From contig JBIKNF010000020.1 in assembly GCA_044358835.1 (NCBI GenBank), forward strand, positions 1 through 25,591: DNA of 25,591 nucleotides, in the 5' to 3' direction. The stretch is from JAJTHC01 sp044358835 (GTDB lineage: Bacteria; Cyanobacteriota; Vampirovibrionia; Vampirovibrionales; JAJTHC01). Within the stretch, counting starts at the first letter, position 1. Every line of letters starts with the position of its first letter. The notes beneath the pieces were generated by a model, which was not told the DNA's origin, did not search any database, and saw only the letters and a program-made list of their open reading frames with translations. Shown here in pieces: positions 1-6,174 of the stretch. The position numbers and the translations under genes are program-made.

Positions 1-192
1 ATTCTCGATGTGCTTATGTACGTTTATGTACACTTCACCCATCTGCGAGTCTAGGCTCCTAGAATCCACCTATACGCTATTCAGTCGTTTAAATGGTATT
101 AAAGCGATATACCCGAACCCAAGCATGAAAAGGCTTCTGGGTTTGCAAACGTGTAAACCTATGTGACCTTTTTTAGAAGCCGTATGATTGAA
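1..192. other. Intergenic region at left window edge
   Basis: I see no convincing gene here. A short perfect inverted repeat, TCTAGG-CT-CCTAGA, lies at 50-63. Its left part (GTCTAGGCT, 49-57) is also the left end of the large palindrome upstream of lysC at 4828-4836, which may be coincidence. The right part holds the terminator candidate of the neighbouring minus-strand gene. Confidence 0.5.
127..181 (-). terminator. Candidate terminator of the polyprenyl synthase gene
   Basis: On the minus strand, 12 nt past the stop codon, GGCTTCT (181-175) pairs with AGAAGCC (138-132). An inner GGTTT/AAACC pairing lies within the loop, and TTTTC follows. The loop is long and the T-run is short, so this is a modest intrinsic-terminator candidate. 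Confidence 0.4.
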
Positions 193-1194
193 TTAGGCGT
201 TCACTAAGGCCTGTAAAATCGCCAAACCTTGGTTGCCTTTAAAATGGGCCAGCGCCCTTTGAGCGTCTTGACGGGTCGATTCAATCAACGCTTCTGTTAA
301 CGCAATGCCCCCGTGTTGATGGAGCTGTTGCTTTAAGGCCACACAGGCGTGATCAATCGCTTCAAGCGAGGCGTTGCCTTGCACGAGCGTAAAAATTTCC
401 TGAACAGCCGATTCTAAAGGGGCTTGCTGGTGGGGTTCTTGAAACAAGAGTAAAATAGGGGCGTTGGCTAAGCCGTTTCGTATATCATCTAAAATAGGTT
501 TACCTAGGCTAGACGCTTGGGCCGTGTAATCGAGTAAATCGTCCTGAAATTGAAAGGCCATGCCAAAGGCCTTGCCAAAGGTGATGGCATTTTCAAGGCA
601 AGGGGCATCGGCCTGAGCCAGTACGGCCACAGATTGCGCGAGGCACACATATAAACTGGCGGTTTTTTTGTAGGTTTTCTGCGTGTAAGCGTCCCACGAA
701 ATAGACGCCAAGGGTTGAAAAGCCAAGGCATTTTGAAGCACCTCGCCTTCACACAGTTCCGCCAATACTTTTGCGTAAAAGCTCACCAATTGAAGATGCC
801 CTAAGCTTGCCAAAGTTTGACTGGCTTGTGCGAGGAGCCAATCTCCGCCTAAAATAGCCAAACGGTTGCCAAAACGTTGACGAACGGTTGCTTGAGCGCG
901 CCTTAAATCGGCTTCATCGAGCACATCATCATGCAAGAGCGTGGCCAAGTGAATCATTTCCGTGACGGCTGCTAGCTTAATTACCCGATCATCACTGGGC
1001 TTCCCCGTCAGCGCTTGCCACAAGGCATGCACCATAGCAGGACGCACCAATTTACCAGGGGTACTAAGGCCATAGGTGGTGGCTTCAGCCAGGCTCAAGG
1101 CTTCAGGGGGGAGCAACCCCTGCAAAAAATCCACCGTGGCGTGAAGTTCAGCATCTAAAGGTTTAAAAATAGGGGCAATGTGAAGAACCGTCAT
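193..1194 (-). CDS. ispB: Polyprenyl diphosphate synthase, long-chain (octaprenyl type)
   Basis: This is a trans-isoprenyl diphosphate synthase. It adds isopentenyl diphosphate units to an allylic primer, giving the long chain used for quinone tails. Numbered from an upstream GTG at 1206, the protein shows GKLVRP (51-56), the first aspartate-rich motif DDVLD (93-97) and the second DDLLD (222-226), followed by LGKP. The residue five before the first motif is a small Ala, in the same LATLLHDD setting as E. coli IspB, which favours a long-chain product. I start at the ATG at 1194 because AGGTGA lies 8 nt upstream of it; that sequence overlaps the GTG, which has no Shine-Dalgarno of its own. The length (333 aa) is normal. 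It is divergent from miaA with only 36 nt between them. The family is certain. The exact chain length, and so the symbol, is inferred. Confidence 0.9.
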   Translation of the reverse strand: MTVLHIAPIFKPLDAELHATVDFLQGLLPPEALSLAEATTYGLSTPGKLVRPAMVHALWQALTGKPSDDRVIKLAAVTEMIHLATLLHDDVLDEADLRRAQATVRQRFGNRLAILGGDWLLAQASQTLASLGHLQLVSFYAKVLAELCEGEVLQNALAFQPLASISWDAYTQKTYKKTASLYVCLAQSVAVLAQADAPCLENAITFGKAFGMAFQFQDDLLDYTAQASSLGKPILDDIRNGLANAPILLLFQEPHQQAPLESAVQEIFTLVQGNASLEAIDHACVALKQQLHQHGGIALTEALIESTRQDAQRALAHFKGNQGLAILQALVNA

Positions 1195-1230
1195 CGTCTG
1201 TTTCACCTATAATGAACGTATGGTCTTATT

Positions 1231-2232
1231 ATGGATGAACATCCGCTAAAACGTCAACAGAAAAGATTCCTCATGCCCCCAGAACTGATCATCATTACAG
1301 GTGCCACCGCCACAGGCAAAACCGATTTAGGCGTGGCCTTGGCGCAACATTTCGCGTGCGACGTCATTTCTTGCGACAGCCAACTGGTCTACCAAGGGCT
1401 CAATATCGGCACCGCCAAACCCACGACTGAAGAACAACAAGGCATTGCCCATTGGGGCATGGATCTCGTCACGCCAGATGTCCCCTTTTCTGCCGCGATG
1501 TATGAACAGGCCGTACTGCCCTTAATCGTAGAGCGCCTTAAACGCCAGCAACCCGTCATTTTAGTGGGTGGAACAGGCTTTTACTTGCGCCAGATCCTTG
1601 AAGAACGCCCCTTGGTGGATGTTCCCCCCAACCCCGCCTTTCGCGCAGAAATGACGCACTGGGCCAGCCAACAATCCGAACCCTTTGCCTTGCATCAACG
1701 GCTACAATCGCTTGATGCCAAACGCGCTTGGCAGTTGTACCCTCAAGATGATCGCCGTATTTTGCGGGCCTTAGAAATCATCCACGCCACTGGCCAAGCC
1801 GTTCCTCAAGAACAACGCCCTAGTGTGCTAGCCACTGCCTTGGGCCACAATCCCCAAGCCACATGGCTTGGCTTGACGCACGAAGATAAGGGGCTTCGTT
1901 ACCAGCGGATTGAAGCGCGCATTGACGCGATGATTAAGGCCGGCTGGCTTGAAGAAGTCGAACACCTCGCCCACACCTATGGTGCAGATGCCCATGCCTT
2001 GCAGGTGGCTCACGGATACCCTGAACTGCTGGCGGTGTTAAACGGTTCGCAAGGCTTGGACGTAGCCAAAACAAACATTGCCATTCACGTGCGTCAGTAC
2101 GCCAGACGCCAAAAAGTGTGGTTTAATCGACACAAACACATGCAATGGTTGGATGTCAGCACCCCCGATGCACAACACCCCTTGCCCCTAGACGCCAAAC
2201 TGGCGTGGGCCTTAGAAAGGATCACCGAATGA
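1231..2232 (+). CDS. miaA: tRNA dimethylallyltransferase
   Basis: MiaA transfers a dimethylallyl group to N6 of A37 in tRNAs reading UNN codons. The P-loop GATATGKT is at residues 24-31, followed by SCDSQLVYQGLNIGTAKP (47-64), the HWGMDLVTP segment, VGGTGFYLR (112-120) and DDRRILRALE. All are family hallmarks. The start is uncertain. The ATG at 1231 has no Shine-Dalgarno sequence, while the ATG at 1273 (MPPELIII) has a weak AAAAGA upstream and would leave the usual short lead into the P-loop. A TATAAT at 1208-1213 could be a -10 box, but I find no matching -35. The stop codon overlaps the next start as ATGA, so the two genes are probably co-translated. Confidence 0.95.
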   Translation: MDEHPLKRQQKRFLMPPELIIITGATATGKTDLGVALAQHFACDVISCDSQLVYQGLNIGTAKPTTEEQQGIAHWGMDLVTPDVPFSAAMYEQAVLPLIVERLKRQQPVILVGGTGFYLRQILEERPLVDVPPNPAFRAEMTHWASQQSEPFALHQRLQSLDAKRAWQLYPQDDRRILRALEIIHATGQAVPQEQRPSVLATALGHNPQATWLGLTHEDKGLRYQRIEARIDAMIKAGWLEEVEHLAHTYGADAHALQVAHGYPELLAVLNGSQGLDVAKTNIAIHVRQYARRQKVWFNRHKHMQWLDVSTPDAQHPLPLDAKLAWALERITE

Positions 2233-3107
2233 ATACCCCCGCTTCGCCTTCATGGACGCTGGCTTTTTTAAGTGATTACGGCAAAAGCGATGCGTACGCC
2301 GGCATTTTACACGCGGTGGCCTTAAGTCGATTAACGCCTGAAGCCAAGCAATTTACCCAACGCATGGATTTAACACACGAGATTGCCCCCTTTGACGTGC
2401 GCGCGGGGGCGTGGCAACTCTTACAAGCCTTGCCTTACCTTCCCCCGCACACGGTTTGCGTCGCTGTGGTGGACCCCCACGTAGGAGAGGCCAGCCAAGG
2501 CCTTGCGCTCATCACCCGCCCGAGCTTTCAACACGTCTTTCTCGCTCCAGACAACGGACTGCTGGCGCCTGTCTTGGCCTGCCTGCCTGATGCCCAGGCC
2601 TTTCGCCTCACACGGCAAGCTGTTCAAGCCCACGAATGGTTTTACCCCACCAGAGACGCGCAACGCTCTGCGGGGACGACCTTTCACGGAAGAGACGTCT
2701 ATACCCCACTGGCCTGTGCCATTATTAACGCATGGTCTAGGGGAGAAACCCTGCCTTTACTGCAAGCCAGTCCACCCGCACCCTTAGAAGGGGCGTGGCC
2801 GTTTCCGCCCCCTGTTCAACGCCAAGAAGGAGGCGTTTTGGCTCACGTGTTATTGCGTGACGGCTTCGGCAACCTGATTACCACCTTGCCTTCGCACTGG
2901 GTAGATGAATCCTGTACGCAGGTGCAAATCAAGCACCGCACGCAACGCGTCACGCTCCCTCTGGTGAGTTCTTACGCCGAAGGTGAGAGGCATCCGCAAG
3001 GGGTTGCCTTGCGTGGGAGCCATGGCTACATCGAACTGGCTCGTTCCCAAGCCAGTTTTTCAAGTGAGATCAACAGGGATGACGCGCTATTTATTTCTAT
3101 GTTATAG
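2229..3107 (+). CDS. SAM hydroxide adenosyltransferase family protein (DUF62)
   Basis: Members of this family hydrolyse S-adenosylmethionine to adenosine and methionine, and are related to fluorinase and chlorinase. Motifs in order are LSDYGKSDAYAG (14-25), IAPFDVRAGA (52-61), VVDPHVG (80-86), APDNGLL (106-112), TTFHGRDVY (150-158) and DGFGNL (211-216), which covers the two-domain family plan. The start at 2229 is set by AGGA about 10 nt upstream and by the ATGA overlap with miaA. Odd points: the usual DPGVG is DPHVG, and the Arg expected seven residues after its Asp (member of a reported Asp-Arg-His triad) is Ser89. The usual TDFG near the N-terminus is SDYG. Activity may therefore be altered. 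The gene lies 36 nt before pheA, probably in one transcript. Confidence 0.85.
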   Translation: MNTPASPSWTLAFLSDYGKSDAYAGILHAVALSRLTPEAKQFTQRMDLTHEIAPFDVRAGAWQLLQALPYLPPHTVCVAVVDPHVGEASQGLALITRPSFQHVFLAPDNGLLAPVLACLPDAQAFRLTRQAVQAHEWFYPTRDAQRSAGTTFHGRDVYTPLACAIINAWSRGETLPLLQASPPAPLEGAWPFPPPVQRQEGGVLAHVLLRDGFGNLITTLPSHWVDESCTQVQIKHRTQRVTLPLVSSYAEGERHPQGVALRGSHGYIELARSQASFSSEINRDDALFISML

Positions 3108-3143
3108 TGATTCAATACGCATTTTAACCTTGAAGGTTTACTC

Positions 3144-4037
3144 ATGTCTTCCCCCCTCACCCTAGGATACCTCGGCCCTGAAGGCTCCAATTCTCACCAA
3201 GCCGTCAGTACCGCCCTTTCGCACTGGCACCCCTGGCCAGAAGCCCCGCATGAACAGCCCTTCCACACCTTGACTCATCTACTCGAAGCCTTGTTGGATT
3301 CACAAGTCGACATTGCCATTGTGCCGTATGAAAATGGCCTAGAAGGCACGGTGGTAGAAGTGCTGGAGTTTTTGGGAAATCCTGCCCACCACGCGTTTGT
3401 GCAAGCCGAATTCTTGCAAGTGATTGAACATGCGCTTATGGTGCAAACCCCGAGCAGTTCCACCAATCTGCACACGATTTATTCACACCAAATGGCCTTG
3501 GGCCAGTGTAAAGATTCGTTGCGTCAACGTTTTGGTTCGACCGTGAACCTGATTCCCACGGCGTCTACCGCTGAAGCCGCCAAGCGTCTTTCTCAATTGT
3601 CGCCTAAAGACGCTCAAGGCATCGGGGTGTTGGCGACGCAAACCGCCGCGACTTTGCACGATCTACACATCATCGACCGTAACATTAGCGACGCTTCCCA
3701 CAACGTGACGCGTTTTTTTATGGTGAGCCGTTGCGCCCAATGGCCCGCGCACTTTCCGCGCTTTCGGCAAGAAGCACCGCCTTTAAAAACGTCGTTGTGT
3801 GTGGGCTTGCATGAATACCCCGGTGTGTTGACGGAATACTTGCAGGTGTTTCAGCGTTACTGGGTGAACTTAACGAAAATTGAATCTCGCCCCACGCGCG
3901 AACAGTACGGCAACTACCGCTTTTATTTAGACATGGAAGGCGATCTCGCGGGCATGGCCGAAGGGCGGATGCTCTCTGAACTCAAGGCCCGCAGTCGCAC
4001 CTTTCACCAGCAAGGGGCGTACCGTTGTTTGGGGTAG
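3144..4037 (+). CDS. pheA: Prephenate dehydratase
   Basis: This enzyme converts prephenate to phenylpyruvate in phenylalanine synthesis. The catalytic domain shows LGPEGSNSHQA (10-20), VPYENGLEGTVVEVLEFL (60-77), STAEAAK (141-147) and the catalytic Thr in NVTRFF (188-192). A C-terminal ACT domain (about 215-290) has ESRP (247-250), the phenylalanine-binding signature, so feedback inhibition is likely. There is no chorismate mutase domain, so this is the monofunctional type of about 300 aa. The start at 3144 follows GAAGG by about 9 nt. It is last in the miaA group, and no strong terminator is visible behind it. Confidence 0.95.
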   Translation: MSSPLTLGYLGPEGSNSHQAVSTALSHWHPWPEAPHEQPFHTLTHLLEALLDSQVDIAIVPYENGLEGTVVEVLEFLGNPAHHAFVQAEFLQVIEHALMVQTPSSSTNLHTIYSHQMALGQCKDSLRQRFGSTVNLIPTASTAEAAKRLSQLSPKDAQGIGVLATQTAATLHDLHIIDRNISDASHNVTRFFMVSRCAQWPAHFPRFRQEAPPLKTSLCVGLHEYPGVLTEYLQVFQRYWVNLTKIESRPTREQYGNYRFYLDMEGDLAGMAEGRMLSELKARSRTFHQQGAYRCLG

Positions 4038-4085
4038 GAATTGTTTCATTTTGTAACAACTGAGCCCCGCACGCACCTTTTTGGC

Positions 4086-4114
4086 TTGAGCAACATTTAT
4101 GTTCATATCACGAT
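4086..4114 (+). promoter_or_regulatory. Possible promoter of the 4164 orphan gene
   Basis: TTGAGC (4086-4091), a 17-nt spacer and CACGAT (4109-4114). A small inverted repeat, TCACGA ... TCGTGA, spans about 4108-4132 and overlaps the -10 region. The matches are partial, so this is tentative. Confidence 0.3.
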
Positions 4115-4163
4115 GATAACGTCCCCGTCGTGACGTACATTAGAAAAGAAAGACAAATTAAAA

Positions 4164-4625
4164 ATGCTTCTCTCACCCATACGGCATCAACCGTTTACCC
4201 CACAACCACAACGCGTGGGGAATGGTGGTGAGACGGTGAGAGAAATTGACTTGGCTGAAAGATGGCTAAAGACATTATTGAAGGAAGCTTGCAAGCAAGG
4301 GAGCAATGTAAATTATATAACAGACTCCACATGGCGATCTACATTACTTAAAGCCTTGCAAAGTGCTTTGCAGTTACGAGGTGATGACTTCAACGCACTA
4401 CATCCCTCAATTTTAGAACTTGATAGACGATTAGCTGAAAAGTATCGTATTAAAGGTGTTGACAGTGTTTTACAACATATTCTCAATAACCTCCCTCCAT
4501 CAATACCACCATCTAAGAGGGATACATCTAATTTTGTAAGTTCTAACGTACATTTCACACCAATAGGTTGGGGTCAATCAATTGGAGCAAAAAAAATATC
4601 TGGAACACCTCTGGGCTGGGGCTAG
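4164..4625 (+). CDS. Hypothetical orphan protein, 153 aa
   Basis: I do not recognise this protein. The N-terminus is Pro/Gln-rich (SPIRHQPFTPQPQ), followed by a probably helical body (about 25-105) and a C-terminus with two GWG-containing segments (PIGWG and PLGWG). No signal peptide or membrane segment is visible. From about 4250 to 4600 the DNA is clearly more AT-rich than its neighbours. The Shine-Dalgarno is weak (purine-rich AAAGAAAGA, more than 10 nt upstream). The stop codon lies 7 nt before a palindromic repeat. The composition, isolation and adjacent repeat suggest lineage-specific or acquired DNA. It could also be a non-coding insertion that happens to be open. Confidence 0.5.
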   Translation: MLLSPIRHQPFTPQPQRVGNGGETVREIDLAERWLKTLLKEACKQGSNVNYITDSTWRSTLLKALQSALQLRGDDFNALHPSILELDRRLAEKYRIKGVDSVLQHILNNLPPSIPPSKRDTSNFVSSNVHFTPIGWGQSIGAKKISGTPLGWG

Positions 4626-4631
4626 CGCCCC

Positions 4632-4766
4632 CCCTCACCCCAACCCTCTCCCAGAGGGAGAGGGGGCCGAACCAAGGGAGTCGAGGGCCGAACCAAGGGA
4701 GTCGAAGGCTAAGCGACGGAGCCGTGCCTTAGAACCCTCTCCCTTTGGGAGAGGGCAGGGTGAGGG
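4632..4766. repeat. 135-bp palindromic repeat element with inverted ends (REP/MITE-like)
   Basis: The left arm runs CCCTCACCCC then AA, then a hairpin CCCTCTCCC-aga-GGGAGAGGG (4644-4664). The right arm is its mirror: CCCTCTCCC-ttt-GGGAGAGGG (4735-4755), then AGGGTGAGGG (4757-4766). The middle holds a 21-bp tandem duplication (4665-4685 and 4686-4706) beginning GGCCGAACCAAGGG. One reading frame gives PHPNPLPEGEG, a peptide commonly seen where such repeats are mis-annotated as genes. Related copies occur inside mutS2 (7651-7684) and, degenerate, at 15944-15970. The element has no transposase and is probably non-autonomous. Confidence 0.85.
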
Positions 4767-4786
4767 CCTTGAAAGGCTTGACAGAA

Positions 4787-4813
4787 GAAGCCGTGCCAAA
4801 TATTTAGGCTTCT
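4787..4813. other. Hairpin between the repeat and the lysC promoter
   Basis: AGAAGCC (about 4787-4793) can pair with GGCTTCT (4807-4813) around a 13-nt AT-rich loop. The same stem sequence is used in the terminator candidate at 127-181. No T-run follows directly, so it may be a weak terminator for the upstream orphan gene. Confidence 0.35.
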
Positions 4814-4818
4814 GGGGC

Positions 4819-4861
4819 TTGACGGGCGTCTAGGCTTTCTACTATAGTAGAAAGCCTAGAC
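4819..4861 (+). promoter_or_regulatory. lysC promoter with a 34-bp perfect palindrome over the -10
   Basis: A -35 box TTGACG (4819-4824) and a -10 box TATAGT (4843-4848) are 18 nt apart. Positions 4828-4861 form a perfect palindrome without a spacer: the half-site GTCTAGGCTTTCTACTA is followed at once by its reverse complement. The -10 box lies at its centre. Transcription would start near 4855, inside the right half, so most of the palindrome would act as DNA and not as an RNA hairpin. This suits an operator for a dimeric repressor. A cruciform or RNA role cannot be excluded. Confidence 0.6.
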
Positions 4862-4882
4862 TTGTTAAAAAGGAACAACACC

Positions 4883-6148
4883 GTGACGCGTTTGCTGGTT
4901 CAAAAATTCGGAGGCTCCTCACTCGCCGACACCGACAAAATCCAAGGCGTGGCAAGCATCATTAGCGCGGCCTACGATTCAGGCACCCAAGTGGTGGCCA
5001 TTGTGTCTGCCATGGGCAAAACCACTGATGGCCTAGTGGCCCTGGCCAACGCCCTGCATGACGCCCCACAAGGCCGTGAATACGACATGTTGCTCGCCAC
5101 AGGTGAAATGGTGTCGGCGTCTTTGCTGGCCTTGCACCTGCAAAGCCGTAGCTACAAGGCCATTGCTCTGACGGGCTTTCAAGCCGGCATTCAGACGGAA
5201 GACGTCTACAACACCGCGCGGATTAAAGACATTCAAACCGACTACGTCAAACGGCTCTTAGAAGCGGGCACCATTGTTATCGTCACGGGCTTTCAGGGTC
5301 AAAACAGCAAAGGGGAGTTCTGCACCCTTGGCCGTGGAGGGTCAGACACATCCGCCGTGGCGCTTGCGGGTGCCTTACACGCCGATGCCTGCGACATTTA
5401 CACCGATGTCACAGGCGTCTATTCGACGGATCCTCGCTTGGTGCCAACCGCCATAAAGCTAGAAGAAATTGCCCATATTGAAATGCTCGAACTCGCGCGC
5501 TTGGGGGCAAAGGTGTTGCATCCCAGATCCGTAGAAGCTGCCCGTCGCTGGGGGGTAAAAGTGCGGGTGCGCAGTACATTTAACCTAAACGATGAAGGAA
5601 CCCTTGTTGTGGATGAAGCCCTTATGTCTCAAGATTCAACCCGAGCCGTTGCAGGTGTCGCGTGTGACAAAAACCAAGCCCGTGTAGCCGTCATTGGCTT
5701 GCCGGACAAACCCGGCATTGCCGCCCAGCTTTTTAAAACACTCGCTGAAAAGGGCATTAGTGTGGACATGATTATTCAATCCATTGGGCAAGACGGCGTC
5801 ACAAACGACATTGCCTTTACCGTCAACACGTGGGATTTACAAAATGCGGATGCCGTGTTAAAGCCTATTCTCAAAGACTTAGGCGCCAAAGACGTGTTGT
5901 TAGACGATCAAGTCGCCAAAGTGTCTATCGTCGGGGTGGGGATGATTGATCGGCCGGGGGTGGCGGCGGCCATGTTTCAAGCGCTCGCGGAAGCGGAAAT
6001 CAACATCGGCATGATTGCGACATCTGAAATTAAAATTTCGGTGTTGGTGTCTAGCGCGCAAAGTGAACAGGCGGTGCAGGCCATTCATCACGCCTTTTTT
6101 AGTGAAGCGTCTACCGAAGAATTGGTGCCTAGTAAGCTCGGTTATTAG
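4883..6148 (+). CDS. lysC: Aspartate kinase
   Basis: This enzyme phosphorylates aspartate, the first step towards lysine, threonine and methionine. KFGGSSLAD is at residues 8-16, LGRGGSDTSA at about 150-159 and the TDVTGVYSTDPR segment at about 174-185. Two C-terminal ACT domains follow (about 262-340 and 341-410; the second contains GVGMIDRPGVAAAMF), so feedback regulation by an amino acid is likely. The length (421 aa) fits the monofunctional class. I start at GTG 4883 because AAGGA lies 8-9 nt upstream; the open frame extends to a TTG at 4862 that abuts the palindrome. Met248, just before the ACT region, sits where B. subtilis LysC has its internal start for the beta subunit. An internal product is possible but unproven. 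Confidence 0.95.
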   Translation: MTRLLVQKFGGSSLADTDKIQGVASIISAAYDSGTQVVAIVSAMGKTTDGLVALANALHDAPQGREYDMLLATGEMVSASLLALHLQSRSYKAIALTGFQAGIQTEDVYNTARIKDIQTDYVKRLLEAGTIVIVTGFQGQNSKGEFCTLGRGGSDTSAVALAGALHADACDIYTDVTGVYSTDPRLVPTAIKLEEIAHIEMLELARLGAKVLHPRSVEAARRWGVKVRVRSTFNLNDEGTLVVDEALMSQDSTRAVAGVACDKNQARVAVIGLPDKPGIAAQLFKTLAEKGISVDMIIQSIGQDGVTNDIAFTVNTWDLQNADAVLKPILKDLGAKDVLLDDQVAKVSIVGVGMIDRPGVAAAMFQALAEAEINIGMIATSEIKISVLVSSAQSEQAVQAIHHAFFSEASTEELVPSKLGY

Positions 6149-6174
6149 AGTTTCGCCTATGAAGGTGGTTTACC

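Noticed and set aside
4582..4833. Open frame of 83 codons over the palindromic repeat
   Set aside because: Its translation (PHPNPLPEGEG and mirror peptides) is the read-through of the repeat element and the lysC promoter; it has no ribosome site.
4828..4861. Rho-independent terminator
   Set aside because: No T-run follows on either side, and a promoter -10 box sits at the centre.
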